62,126 nt of DNA from Candidatus Aminicenantota bacterium (lineage in GTDB: Bacteria > Acidobacteriota > Aminicenantia > Aminicenantales > Aminicenantaceae): contig JAGGYH010000098.1 of NCBI GenBank assembly GCA_021162615.1, positions 1 through 62,126 of the forward strand, in the 5' to 3' direction. The notes under the pieces are model-generated. The model did not search any database. It was not told where the DNA came from and was given only the letters and a program-made list of their open reading frames with translations. This document shows, piece after piece, positions 24,558 through 35,200 of the stretch (positions are counted from its first letter, which is position 1; the number at the start of each line of letters is the position of its first letter). The translations under genes were made by a program, and so were the position numbers.

Positions 24558-25439
24558 TTAACCGGACTTATTCATAAAAAATGAGCGATGCCCGGCTTGT
24601 TCATCATCCAGATTGGTTTTTATACTTTGCCCTTCACTCTCTAATTGAGAGTAATCGAATTCAGAGCCCAGAAGGCTGTGAGGGATGAGAAAAACGACCA
24701 GCATGACGCAGGAGGCAGCCAGTATCCACCTGCGGGATGTTTTTTTGCTTTTTTTCCTGGACACCCAAAGAGCCGTGATCCAGAAGATAAGAGCCATAAA
24801 TGTTTTCGTATCTGTGAGGTCTTTGCCGAAAGGAAAACCAGTCCAGAAATCACCGAAAGAGAATTTTTGCATGATAGGGCCGAATATCATTCCTCCTGCA
24901 AAAAGGAGTGCCGCAGCCCATATACCCAGCTTTCTTGGGTCTGATTGCGGCATAAGCGCCTCAAGCCCGGCGCGGATTGAGAAAAGAAAGGCCGCAGATA
25001 TGGTCACAACGTGAAGGACAATGATCAGCATCGGGGTTTTTCCTTTAAAGCGAATGACAACAGGCGGATCGCCTGATAAGGATATTTCTTTATACAGGTC
25101 TTTGAGGATGACTTTGTACTCCAGTTTGCCTGCGGCCGGCTGCTTTGGAAGCTGTCCTTTGAGAAAATCGCCCTTCCGGACAAGTTCCTGTTTGGTCCAT
25201 TCATTTTGGGATCTGAATATCCTGTATAAAAGAAAGCCCTGAATATTTGTATCCGGGGCACTTATTTTTATTTCATAATCCTCGGTGTTCACATGGCTTC
25301 GTTCAAGCTTGTAGGATACTTTTGAATTTCCGATAGAGATTTTCCCCTCAAGAGGATAGGTGGGGCCCGTGAGCCTTTGAAACACCAGTACGCAAGCCGT
25401 GATGACAAAAGCCAGAATCCATAAAAAAATCTTTTTCAT
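24558..25439 (-). CDS. Unrecognised membrane protein
   Basis: 293 aa, not recognised. An N-terminal signal anchor (about 3-22) is followed by a beta-rich extracytoplasmic region (about 30-140) that could be immunoglobulin/FnIII-like. Four hydrophobic segments follow near 136-155, 168-188, 206-225 and 232-250. The last 20 or so residues (after LESEGQ) are encoded by a shortened family A repeat at 24559-24615, so the original C-terminus was probably different. It is the probable first gene of a unit with the S9 peptidase. Confidence 0.6.
   Translation of the reverse strand: MKKIFLWILAFVITACVLVFQRLTGPTYPLEGKISIGNSKVSYKLERSHVNTEDYEIKISAPDTNIQGFLLYRIFRSQNEWTKQELVRKGDFLKGQLPKQPAAGKLEYKVILKDLYKEISLSGDPPVVIRFKGKTPMLIIVLHVVTISAAFLFSIRAGLEALMPQSDPRKLGIWAAALLFAGGMIFGPIMQKFSFGDFWTGFPFGKDLTDTKTFMALIFWITALWVSRKKSKKTSRRWILAASCVMLVVFLIPHSLLGSEFDYSQLESEGQSIKTNLDDEQAGHRSFFMNKSG
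24559..24615 (+). repeat. Shortened family A repeat (copy R6)
   Basis: 57 bp consisting of only the two ends: TAACCGGACTTATTCATAA, then CTTGTTCATCATCCAGATT. The interior is missing. It forms the 3' end of the coding region of the membrane protein at 24558-25439. Confidence 0.7.
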
Positions 25440-25571
25440 TGTGACTCACAGATGGGATTGCTTTATCACTCCATTCTTGCTTGCAGCATATCCATCCTGA
25501 TTTGTGAATGATACATGTTATTATACAAATATTTTTAAAAGAACAATAATGATTTTGAAAAATATTTGACA

Positions 25572-25601
25572 TTGATTTACAATATATACGTAGATTATAA
25601 T
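25572..25601 (+). promoter_or_regulatory. Putative promoter for the CBM9-like gene
   Basis: TTGATT (25572-25577), an 18-nt spacer and TATAAT (25596-25601). A TTGACA at 25566-25571 is too far from the -10 (24 nt). A leader of about 20 nt contains a strong AAGGAGG SD. Confidence 0.5.
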
Positions 25602-25627
25602 TTGATGGAGTGAATAAGGAGGTTTTA

Positions 25628-26494
25628 ATGAAAAAGGGCATAAAAACAGCGTGTCTTTTTCTTGTGATTCTTTCGATTTCCGTAAGTGCTTTTGCCAAAG
25701 ACGATGTGTTTCAGAGCCGATGGATCAAGGAGAAAATCATGATGGACGGATCTGACGAGGATTGGGCTCCGGAAATGCTGCGGACTTATAAGAAATTCAG
25801 TGTGGATTATGCGTTTAAGAACGATGGGAATTATATGCTGGCTCTTTTTGTATTCAAGGATCCGGCGTATTTAACTTCTGTAAAAGAGTCAGGCATCATA
25901 ATATGGCTGAACACAGATGGGAAAAAGAAAAAAAGGTACGGCATAAGATTTTGGAACATGAAGATGACTGCAGAACAGTATATCAAGCTTCTGGAGGCGC
26001 AGCAGGGACCGTTGTCAGAGCAACAAAAGAACGATATTCTCGTCAAACAGACCTATGATATCGCGGATATCAAAGTCACGAACAAGGATGCAAAGTCTGA
26101 ATTAAAGGAAAAGGTCGAAATAAGGCCAGCGGCGTTTGAGACACAGACCTTTGAAGACAGGATCGTTTATGAGTTTGCCATCCCGCTGGAAAGGCTTTAT
26201 GATAAGGCTCCCGGAGTGGGGACCGTGCCGGGCGAGACCGTTAAAGTCGGATTTGAATGGGGCGGCATAACAGATGAGATGAAGGAACAGAGAGCGAAGT
26301 TGGCCGCTGCCATGGCTTCCAAAGCCAGAGACCAGGGAGCCACCAGTGACCTGACTGCAGAAAGAGGCGTGAGCAGCGGAATGGGCCGGTCTGATCGAGT
26401 GAGCAGCTTTGCCCGCACTATGAGAGGGAATATTCCTCCGGAATACACTTTCTGGGTGGATGTCCAGCTGGCTAAGGAGGAATCAACCAAGTAA
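25628..26494 (+). CDS. Exported CBM9-like/DOMON-type domain protein
   Basis: 288 aa. A clear signal peptide (KKGIKTACLFLVILSISVSAFA) is followed by a beta-sandwich-like region: WIKEKIMMDGSDEDWAPE, YAFKNDGNYMLALFVFKD, and later IVYEFAIPLERLYD and VKVGFEWGG. These are the hallmarks of the family 9 carbohydrate-binding-like fold used by many extracellular proteins. No catalytic residues are seen. ATG 25628 is chosen because AAGGAGG lies 6-7 nt upstream; an ATG 18 nt earlier has no SD. The SD is exactly complementary to the CCTCCTT loop of the small RNA at 21537. Its 3' end overlaps the convergent EamA gene by 12 nt. Confidence 0.6.
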   Translation: MKKGIKTACLFLVILSISVSAFAKDDVFQSRWIKEKIMMDGSDEDWAPEMLRTYKKFSVDYAFKNDGNYMLALFVFKDPAYLTSVKESGIIIWLNTDGKKKKRYGIRFWNMKMTAEQYIKLLEAQQGPLSEQQKNDILVKQTYDIADIKVTNKDAKSELKEKVEIRPAAFETQTFEDRIVYEFAIPLERLYDKAPGVGTVPGETVKVGFEWGGITDEMKEQRAKLAAAMASKARDQGATSDLTAERGVSSGMGRSDRVSSFARTMRGNIPPEYTFWVDVQLAKEESTK

Positions 26495-27385
26495 AACCAG
26501 CAAGACGCCGCCAAAAGCAATGCCCAGGGCAAAGATTTTTTTCCGGCTCACCGGTTCTTTGAGGATGATCACTCCCAGAAGGAAAATAAATACAAAGTTC
26601 ATCTGATTCAGTACGGATGCTTCTGAAACAGAGGCGTATTTCATTCCTGCCATCCAGGCAATGAGAGCCGCATATCCTCCCAGAAAAGAGCCTGAAAGCA
26701 TAGGCTTCCAGTTTTTTGAAGAAAAAACACTTCTATATATCTGGCGGTGTCCGCGATTAATCTGGATGGCGGGAAAAAGGAATGCCAGACCTCCTGCAGT
26801 CCTTACCAGTGTTGCCCATAGGATTGAAGAATCCGAAAGGATCGGTTTCATCAAAATAATGCTCACAGCCATGGCAAACATAGCAAGGAGCCCCAGTATG
26901 ATACCGGCGGTAAAGTCTTTTCGCGGGATATGATTCAGGCTGTTTTTATGGGAGATCAGGACCACTGCCAAAATAATGAAGGCAACCCCCGCTAACTGCT
27001 GTAAAGTCATTTTTTCAAAAAGAAACAGGGACGCCAGTATGATGACAAAAGGGCTGTAGCTGCAGTCCACAATCGCAGAGAGGCTGGCTCCAAGCCTGTT
27101 AAGGCTTTCGAAAAGCAGTGTGTCTGAGACTCCGATGCCAATGATGCCGCTTAAAAAAAGCAGCCCGTAATTTTCCAGAGGCAGGGACGGGACGGCAGGT
27201 TGATGCAGCAGCCAGAGTGTAGGGAGAATAAACAAACACGAAACAAGGGATTTAACGAGATTCAATCCCAGAGGATGAACGGTGCGGCCGCTTATTCTGA
27301 ACAGAATAACGGCAAAGGCCCAAATCAGGGCTGAACTAAGCGAAAACAGCTTGCCGAGGAAAACAAGATTTTGCGGCTGCCCCAT
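26483..27385 (-). CDS. EamA/DMT-superfamily permease
   Basis: 300 aa with ten hydrophobic segments in two similar halves (LFSLSSALIWAFAVILFRIS and ILGLLAMFAMAVSIILMKPI begin them). GASLSAIVDCSYSPFVIILASLFLFEKMT and SVLNQMNFVFIFLLGVIILKEPVSRKK are the EamA end-of-half signatures. It is probably a metabolite or drug exporter in the inner membrane; the substrate is unknown. It is convergent with the CBM9-like gene. Confidence 0.85.
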   Translation of the reverse strand: MGQPQNLVFLGKLFSLSSALIWAFAVILFRISGRTVHPLGLNLVKSLVSCLFILPTLWLLHQPAVPSLPLENYGLLFLSGIIGIGVSDTLLFESLNRLGASLSAIVDCSYSPFVIILASLFLFEKMTLQQLAGVAFIILAVVLISHKNSLNHIPRKDFTAGIILGLLAMFAMAVSIILMKPILSDSSILWATLVRTAGGLAFLFPAIQINRGHRQIYRSVFSSKNWKPMLSGSFLGGYAALIAWMAGMKYASVSEASVLNQMNFVFIFLLGVIILKEPVSRKKIFALGIAFGGVLLVLLG

Positions 27386-27456
27386 CGTAACAACATACCT
27401 AAAAGGAAGGAAAAGAGCTATAAGCTGGCAGCTCTCTTAGAAAATCAGGAGCGGCG

Positions 27457-27738
27457 CTAAGAGTCTGATTCTTCTTTTTCTTCATTCTCTTTGGCTGTGA
27501 CTTCTTGGGATTGTTTGTCTTCGTCGGATTCTTCTTCAGATTCGATTTCCACTCCTAACAGCCTTGCGGCTCCTTCATATAATTGTCTGAAGGATTCTTT
27601 GGATTCCTGCAGTTTTGCCAGGCGTTCTCTTGCTTTTTGGATTTCTTTTTCCATTTCTTCGTCTATGGTATCCAGTTGGGATTTTGCTTCTTCCATTGTC
27701 TGCCTGTAAAGATCTTCCTGTTTTTTAGTAAGCCCCAT
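27457..27738 (-). CDS. Small acidic coiled-coil protein
   Basis: 93 aa, not recognised. Residues about 3-60 are predicted helical coiled coil (EEMEKEIQKARERLAKLQES). The C-terminal 30 residues are almost entirely Glu, Ser, Asp and Lys, and are probably disordered. A good SD (GGAGAG) precedes ATG 27738. There is no signal or membrane segment. It lies 71 nt downstream of the EamA gene start and may form its own unit. Function unknown. Confidence 0.55.
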   Translation of the reverse strand: MGLTKKQEDLYRQTMEEAKSQLDTIDEEMEKEIQKARERLAKLQESKESFRQLYEGAARLLGVEIESEEESDEDKQSQEVTAKENEEKEESDS

Positions 27739-27851
27739 GGCTCTCTCCTTGATCCAGGTTAATAGTTTATTATATTGTATTTATATTTTAATTCAAATGG
27801 CAATCACCTTTAGAGATGAATTTTGCCTGCATCCTGCATATCGTCAGCTGT

Positions 27852-29099
27852 CTATTTTACTACCCTAACCCTGGCATCATGGGCCAGCGTGAAATGTCCT
27901 TCTACCGCGACTTCTTCTCCTTCCTTTACCCCGTCAAGGACTTCGGCATAGTCTTCGTTTTCAAGGCCCAGCTCAAGATATCTCCATTTAGCCAGGTCTC
28001 CCTCCACCACAAAAGCCAATTTCCGGCCTCCTCTGAGCAGTATGGCTTCCTGGGGAATAAGAAGCCTGTCCTTATAAATATCGGTTATGATCTCGACTTC
28101 AGCATGCATTCCCGGTTTGATGACTTCACCCGGATTGCTCATGACCACGACCACTTTGCATGTTCTGTCTTCCGGGTCAATGATGGGGCTTATGGATTTG
28201 ACTATGCCCTTGAAGTCCTTTCCCGGATAAGCGCTGAAGTTCAGGGTGACTTCCCGGCCTGTTTTCATTTTTCCGATTTCGCTTTCCAGGACTTTGGCAT
28301 GCACCCGGATCTGGTCTATATTGACAAGAGTGAACAGCTCCTGCGCGTTTGAGACATGTTCTTCCAAGGCGACCTGGATGTCGCAGATTATACCTGAGAA
28401 AGGAGCATGGATTTTTGTCTTTTCCAGGTCCATCTGCGCTTTTTTCACACGAACATCAGCCTGTGTGACCCCTTTGGCCGCTTCTCTGATTTCACCTTTG
28501 AGTTGTCCTGATTCGATGAGAGCCATCTCATATTCTTTGCTGGCTTTTTCATATTCATCCGTTGAAATGAGGCCTTTGGCATAGAGAGCGTTCGCTTTGT
28601 CAAATTCCTTTTTTGCCTTTTCTAATTCAGCTCTGTTTTGAGCGGGCGGGGATTCTTGTTCCTGTGAAAACTTTTGTTCCATGAGGAGCTCTGAGAGCTT
28701 TTGCAGGTAGGAGGCTCTGGCATCTTCCAGGTCCAGTTGATACTGTCTGTTGTCAAGTTCCATAAGAAGGTCTCCTTTTTTGACATGCTGGCCCTCTTCA
28801 ATAGTAAGGTTTTTTATTCTGCCCGATACTTCTGATTTCATAATGATTTTTTCTCTGGTAAATGCCTCTCCCGGTGATTTGAGCTTCATTTTGAGGTCGC
28901 CTTTTTGAGCGATCGTTGTTTTGATTGAAACCGGAGCATCACTGACTTCCTCACTCCCTTCTTTTATGGTATCCGTCGATTCTTCTGCAGGCGGGGAATC
29001 AGGGCTTTTTTTGAGAAAAATAAAATAGACTCCCAGAAAGCAGATGATGAGAATCAAAGACAGAATCAAGATTTTTTTAGGAATTAATATTTTATTCAT
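27852..29099 (-). CDS. RND efflux membrane fusion (periplasmic adaptor) protein
   Basis: 415 aa. One N-terminal membrane segment (about 10-30) is followed by the HlyD/AcrA layout: a beta-barrel/lipoyl half (SGRIKNLTIEEGQHVKKGDLLMELD), an alpha-hairpin (about 110-215), and the second lipoyl half (TKIHAPFSGIICDIQVALEEHV). A membrane-proximal domain (GREVTLNFSAYPGKDFKG, later LLIPQEAILLRGG) completes it. It links the two downstream-named RND pumps (located upstream in transcription) to an outer-membrane channel. No TolC-type gene is in the window. Confidence 0.9.
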   Translation of the reverse strand: MNKILIPKKILILSLILIICFLGVYFIFLKKSPDSPPAEESTDTIKEGSEEVSDAPVSIKTTIAQKGDLKMKLKSPGEAFTREKIIMKSEVSGRIKNLTIEEGQHVKKGDLLMELDNRQYQLDLEDARASYLQKLSELLMEQKFSQEQESPPAQNRAELEKAKKEFDKANALYAKGLISTDEYEKASKEYEMALIESGQLKGEIREAAKGVTQADVRVKKAQMDLEKTKIHAPFSGIICDIQVALEEHVSNAQELFTLVNIDQIRVHAKVLESEIGKMKTGREVTLNFSAYPGKDFKGIVKSISPIIDPEDRTCKVVVVMSNPGEVIKPGMHAEVEIITDIYKDRLLIPQEAILLRGGRKLAFVVEGDLAKWRYLELGLENEDYAEVLDGVKEGEEVAVEGHFTLAHDARVRVVK

Positions 29100-29124
29100 T
29101 TCATACTCCTTGTTTTGTGCATAT

Positions 29125-32100
29125 TTAGAACCGTCTCCAGGATTCCTTTATTTCCAGTGATTTATCTTTCAGCCAGGTTTTTATATTATCCCCGTGGTAG
29201 TAGAAAACAGGGATGGCAATGAGAATAAAGAGGGTCGAACTGATCAATCCCCCTACAGTCGAAAGAGCCAGTGTCGACCAGATTTTTTCTCTCCCTACTT
29301 CGACCTGAATGAGGATCATGGGCAGCATTCCAAGGACAGTGGTGCTTGTAGTGAGAAAGATGGGCCTTATTCTTTCTCTGGTCCCTTCCAGAACCGCTTC
29401 AAGAAGAGCCATGCCTTTTTTCCTTTTAAGATTGATATGGTCGACCAGGAGAATGGAATTGTTCACCACAATCCCTCCAAGAAGGATAACACCCACATAA
29501 GCGGCCGAGTCAAATGAAAAATCAGCAATGATAAAGGCAATAAACACTCCTATAAGGGCCAGAGGGACCGCAAGAAGGATAAAAAGGGGCTGGATAAGGG
29601 ACTCATAAAGGGAAGCCAGGATCATGAATATGATGATGATGGAAAAGATGATAGCAAACGTGATCTGTCCCTTTTCCTCCTCGGTCATCCACCGGGTCCC
29701 TTCAAGCGTGGCGGAAAATCCCGGGGGAAGAGAAAGGTTTTCAAAAACACCTTTTTTATAATTATCTGCGGCTTTATAAGGGCCCCTGAATTCCCAGCTC
29801 AGGGTCTGCTGGAACTGCTGGTCTTCCCTGTCTATGCCGCCGGCAATGGGTCTTTCCTCGATCTCGGAGATCTCTCCCAGCCTGAGGTATTCGCCATCCT
29901 GGGTCCGGAACATCATATCTTGAAGTTCCTTGAGCTGAACGGAATGCGATTGGGGGAATTTGATGGATATATCCATTTCCTTCCCGCTCATTTTTGCCTT
30001 GAGAGACGCTCGGACCTGTCCCTGGATCAATGAGCCTATATAGGAATAAAGATAACGGGGATCGATATTGTATTTTTGTATTTTTTTCTTTGAGATCTTA
30101 AGGATGTATTCAAATGAATCAAGGCGCCACCATCCGTATCTTGAAGAACTTATTTTGGTGTCTTTTATTCTGGGATTTTCCTTGAGGGTTTTTTCCAGGT
30201 TCAGAGTGATGTTGTTTAATTTTTTCATATTGTAGCCGAAAAATTTTATACTCGAGTCATAAAATGTGTAGCTTCCGATGCTCGTGGAATAGGATTGGGG
30301 GTCGAATCCGTAGATCCCGATAGAGATACCGGCATAGTTCGTGGCGTGCTGGATCAGTTCTTCTTTCAGTACATAGGGACGGTAGGAATTTTCGATTTCT
30401 ACAGGAAAAGTGATTCTGATGAAGGCCCTCTCTGCTGTTACCTGGGTGTCTGCTTCTTTCTCGTAATCTTTTTCCAGTATTTTTTCTTCGAAATGTTTCA
30501 CCACTTCATCGGTCTGCTCGATATCTGTCCCTGGCGGCATACCAATGCTTACGATAAGCTCTTGTTTTGAATACCAGCTCATCCATTCCCCTATGGTGAC
30601 TTCTGACTTGAACCATTTGTAAGACCCGTAAAATATCAGAACCAGAACGAGAATGACCTCCAGGGGGTGTTTTATCAAAAAGCGGAATGTTTTTTCAAAA
30701 AGTTTTTTATGTTCGGCCGGTTTTTTCTTTTTCCCTCTTTTCAATAATTTTGGGCTGAGAGCCGGTATCAAAGAAAAGGAGACCAGAAGCGATGTGGCCA
30801 GAGCAGAGGTCATGACAATGGCAAGAGGGAGATAGTAGATCTTAAGGCGCCCCTGAAAATAGGCAAAAGCAAAGAACACGCTCATGGTCGTCAGGGTCGC
30901 TGCAAGAACCGGGAGAAAGACTTCTTTTGAGCCGGCTATAGCTGCTTCCTTCGTGGAAAGACCTTTTTCTCTTTTTCTCAATATGTTTTCAAAAACAACT
31001 ATGGAATTATCCACGAACAGACCGATGCCAAGGGCCAATCCTCCCAGGGTCAGCATATTGAGAGAGATATCGAAAAGATAGATAAGGTTGAAGGTGATCA
31101 GGACGGAAAACACAACCGATGATATAACCAGAAGCGAGGGTTTGAAGTTTCTGAGCACCAAAAAGACCAGAACAAAGATAACGGTTATGATGATCCCTAT
31201 CACGATATACAGCTCTCTCAGATTCTCATGGATCTCCTCGCTTTCATCGCTTACGGTCCTGTAGACCAGGTCAGAGGGGAGTTCTTTTTTCAGGTCATTT
31301 AATTTTTTTTTGACTTTTTTGACCAGCTTTAAGGTGCTGGTTCCTTTTTCCTTTTGAATGGTCAAGGTTATGGTCGGCTGTCCGTTGATCCGGTTGATGT
31401 AATAGATTTCCCCGAAGGTGGGGTTGATTTCTGCAACGTCTTTCAAACGGATGACGTTTTCGCCGGAACGCCTGAGGATGGTATCTCCCAGGTCATGGAT
31501 ATCCGCAATGGAATCAGACACCTTGAACAGATATTCCTGCTCTCCTTTATGGATTTTTCCTGCCGGATAGGTCCTTATTCTTTCCTGTATACTAAAATAG
31601 ACAAGATAAGGAGGGATGTTGAGAGCATCCAGTTTTTCCTTGAGAAGAATGACTCCTATTTCCGGGTCAGCTCCTCCTGTGACCGAAACTTCTGATATCC
31701 CTTTGACAGAGCCTATTTTCAGCTCGATTTTTTCCTTTACCATCTTGCGGAGCTGATTGAGAGAATAATCTCCGGAAATGGTGTACTTGAGAAACGAGTC
31801 TGTCTGGAATTCTTCAGGGACATAGGGTTCTATTCTGGGCCTGACGTTTTCCGGCAGTTCCTCTTTTATTTCGGATATTTTCTCCGTTAATGAGAGATGA
31901 GCGAATTCCATATTGATCTTGGGATCGAATTCCAGTGTGATCCGGGATTGTCCGTTGGTGGAAGAGGACGTGATTTTTCTCACACCCTTTACCGTAGAGG
32001 CTTTTTCCTCGAGGGGAGAGGTGATTTGAGTCTGTATGATTTCGGGCGGAACGCCCTGCCATGTCGTGTTGATGTTGAGCTGCGGGAATTCTTCCTTGGG

Positions 32101-32202
32101 CGCCAGTTCGATCGGAATATTGATATAGGAATTGATTCCCAGTATAAGAAGAGCCAGAAAAAGCATGGCTGTGGCAATGGGGCGTTCAATAAAGATTTTC
32201 AT
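29125..32202 (-). CDS. RND efflux transporter (second pump of a tandem)
   Basis: 1025 aa, typical HAE-type RND length: TM1, large periplasmic loop, TM2-6, a second loop and TM7-12. N-terminal FIERPIATAMLFLALLILG and TM4 LALGIGLFVDNSIVVFENIL are diagnostic. Only the first of the two Asp residues of the AcrB proton relay is retained (VDNS), which is common in many environmental RND pumps. It overlaps the end of the preceding pump gene by 4 nt (ATGA) and is followed 25 nt later by the adaptor. Two different pumps suggest a heteromeric transporter as in MdtBC. Substrate unknown. Confidence 0.9.
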   Translation of the reverse strand: MKIFIERPIATAMLFLALLILGINSYINIPIELAPKEEFPQLNINTTWQGVPPEIIQTQITSPLEEKASTVKGVRKITSSSTNGQSRITLEFDPKINMEFAHLSLTEKISEIKEELPENVRPRIEPYVPEEFQTDSFLKYTISGDYSLNQLRKMVKEKIELKIGSVKGISEVSVTGGADPEIGVILLKEKLDALNIPPYLVYFSIQERIRTYPAGKIHKGEQEYLFKVSDSIADIHDLGDTILRRSGENVIRLKDVAEINPTFGEIYYINRINGQPTITLTIQKEKGTSTLKLVKKVKKKLNDLKKELPSDLVYRTVSDESEEIHENLRELYIVIGIIITVIFVLVFLVLRNFKPSLLVISSVVFSVLITFNLIYLFDISLNMLTLGGLALGIGLFVDNSIVVFENILRKREKGLSTKEAAIAGSKEVFLPVLAATLTTMSVFFAFAYFQGRLKIYYLPLAIVMTSALATSLLVSFSLIPALSPKLLKRGKKKKPAEHKKLFEKTFRFLIKHPLEVILVLVLIFYGSYKWFKSEVTIGEWMSWYSKQELIVSIGMPPGTDIEQTDEVVKHFEEKILEKDYEKEADTQVTAERAFIRITFPVEIENSYRPYVLKEELIQHATNYAGISIGIYGFDPQSYSTSIGSYTFYDSSIKFFGYNMKKLNNITLNLEKTLKENPRIKDTKISSSRYGWWRLDSFEYILKISKKKIQKYNIDPRYLYSYIGSLIQGQVRASLKAKMSGKEMDISIKFPQSHSVQLKELQDMMFRTQDGEYLRLGEISEIEERPIAGGIDREDQQFQQTLSWEFRGPYKAADNYKKGVFENLSLPPGFSATLEGTRWMTEEEKGQITFAIIFSIIIIFMILASLYESLIQPLFILLAVPLALIGVFIAFIIADFSFDSAAYVGVILLGGIVVNNSILLVDHINLKRKKGMALLEAVLEGTRERIRPIFLTTSTTVLGMLPMILIQVEVGREKIWSTLALSTVGGLISSTLFILIAIPVFYYHGDNIKTWLKDKSLEIKESWRRF

Positions 32203-35200
32203 TTTTTCGAACCTGATTTGGCTTTTTCCGCCATTTCATAAGACAAGGGAATAAGGATCAAGGTCAAAAACGTGGCCAGCAGCAAGCCCCCTATCACTGA
32301 AATAGCAAGAGGCTGCTGGAGTTCTGATCCCCTTCCCAGTCCTAGTGACATAGGGAAGAGGCCGAAAACTGTCGTGACTGTGGTCATAAGTATGGGCCGC
32401 AGCCTCACTCTGCTGGCCTCCAGTATGGCTTCTCTGATGCCCATTCCTTTTTTTCGCAGCTGGTTGGTGTAGTCTATTTTTACTATGGCGTCATTGACCA
32501 CGATTCCCGCCAGAACCACCATTCCTATGATGGAGATGACATTAAGGGTCTGCCCGGTTATAAAAAGAGCCCATATGACTCCTGTGAGTCCCATTGGCAG
32601 AGTAAAAAGTATAAGAAAAGGGTGAAGCAGGGATTCAAACTGGGCGGCCATGATCATATAGACAAGAAGAACGGCTAAGATGAAAGCAAAGCCGAGGCTC
32701 CGAAATGACTTCTGCATTTCTTCCTGTTCTCCGCTGAAGATGATCCTATAGTTTTTCGGGAGAGAGATTTCGTCTATCTTTTCTTTAATCAGGGGCACGG
32801 CCTGACTTATTTTTATGTTTCGCACATTGGCGGTCACAAGGATTTCTCTTTCCTGGTTCTCTCTTCTTATTTCTTTAGGGCCTTTGGATAGCCGGTAGGT
32901 GACCAGTTCCCTCAGAGGGATGTTTCCCCCTGCATAAGGAATTTGTTCGTTAAGGAGTACATCAATGTCTTCCCGCACCTGATCTTGAAAACGCACTCTG
33001 ATATCGTATTTTTTCTCCAGTTCTTTAAACTGGGTGTCCACGCGTCCCCGCACAGCATTCACCAGGAAATCCCCGATTTCCTGAGGGGAAATATTGTATT
33101 TATCCAGAGCCTGTTTTTTGATCTGGACCAGAAACTCCGGCTTTCCCTCACCGATGTTCGTGGTCACATCAGCGATTTCCTCGATCCCGCTCATTTTTTG
33201 GACCACGTCTTCAGCTATATTCGTTAGAACATTCAGGTCTTCACCTTTTATTTTCAATCCGACTTCTGCTGTAGAGAAGGCAAGAAACTCTCCTATGGTT
33301 GACTGTTCTTTGACCATGGAGAACTGAAGGTCAGGGAATTGGCTGAGAAATTTTCTTAAGTCCTCAATGATACCTTCCATTTTGGAGGGGGATTGTGCCT
33401 GGATGCGGATCTGGACCGAATTTAAGGATACTTCAGGATTCAGGCTTTCCATTCCGCTGACGATCCCGATCTGAGAGAAGGAATCCTTCACATCCTTTTG
33501 CCTGTTAAGCCATTGTTCTATGACGGCGGTCAGGTCTGAGGTCTGTTCCAGAGAATAGTCTATGGGAGTGGTCAGATGAAGGTCAAATATTGAGGTCTCT
33601 GGTTTGGGCATCAATTCACTGGGTATTTGGGCGGCGAGGAGCAGGGTCAGTAAAAGAAAAACAAAAGATACGGATATGACTCTTGCTTTATGATCCAGAG
33701 CCCAGATAAGAAATCTGTGGTAAAAGGAGGAGAACCTGTCATAGATTTTATTAAAGACCTTGAATACAAACCGGGCTGCCGGCTTAAAGGGAAGACAAAT
33801 GTAGTGGAAAACAAGGACAAAGAGCTGGATGAGGAAGCTGATGATGTAATTCAGTGCTTTAAAAATGATTTTAAAAATAAAATAGAGAAGTTTTAGTAAT
33901 CCTTTAAGAGGGAGAAGCAGGATCTGCTTGAACGATTTTTTTTGTTTTGGGAAGTTTTGTCTTTCTGTTTTGGCTTTTTTAGAGGGAGGGGCTTTTACTT
34001 CGAATTTCCTTGACGCCAGCATAGGAAGCAGAGTCAGGGATACAATCAGCGAGGAGAGAAGGGCAAAGGCCACGGTCAAAGCCTGGTCCTTGAAAAGCTG
34101 TCCTGCCACTCCATGGACATAGATGACCGGAAGAAAAACCGATATGGTCGTAAACGTGGATGCTGTGACAGCCATTCCCACTTCCTTGGTTCCGATATAA
34201 GCGGCTTCTCTGAGGCTTTTTCCAAGGTTTTTATGCCTGAAGATGCTTTCCGAGACCACAATGGAGTTGTCCACAAGCATTCCCACGCCCAGAGCCAGTC
34301 CGCCCAGGGACATGATGTTCAGGGTGACGTTCATGAAAAAGAGAAGGTTGAATGTGGCGATAATAGCAATGGGGATAACAGATGCGATGATAAGCGGTGT
34401 TTTAGCGTCCTGAAGAAACACAACCAGGACGAGAAAAGCTAAAATCGCACCGTAGATAATGGAGTTAAGAACAGAGGATATGGCGTCTTCGATATATTTG
34501 GCCTGCTCTGAGACGACCCGTATGTCTATCTGTTCGTTCCTGCGCTTTATCTCCTCAATCACTTCCCTTGCTTTTTGGGTGACTTCGACCGTGTTGGCTC
34601 CGGCTTCCTTCCTGACCAGGATTCCAATGCTTTCATTCCCATTGAGCCTGGTGATGCCTTCGCGTTCTTTGATGGAGTCAATGACCTGAGCCACATCTTT
34701 TACCCGAACCAATCCTTTTTCCTTAGTGGTCTTAAGGATGACCTCTTCGATTTCATCAATTTTTTCAAACTCACCGATGATCCTCAACGCATATTTGAAT
34801 CTTCCTTTTCTTATGGAGCCGCCCTGAAGATTGCTGTTGAACTGTTCAATTTTGCTGGATATCTGTGCGATGTCAAGCCCGTAAAGAGCCATAAGATCGG
34901 GATCGATCTCTATATGGATCTCTCTTTCCACGCCTCCGGCTATTTCTGCAGAGCCGATTCCGTCGATTTGCTCCAGGCGGGGTTTGATCAGTTCTTCAGA
35001 AAATTCTTTGAGTTCCAGAAGCGATCTTTCCCCGGAGACAGAGAGGACCATAATGGGTTTGCTCTGCGGGTCAAGGGGGATGATGGTAGGCTCTTCTTCG
35101 ATGTCTTCGGGAAGCTGCACACTGTCCAGTTTTTCCCTTGTGTGAAGCATGGCAAAGTCCATATCCGTCCCCCAGGAAAATTCAAGGGTCATATACACTC

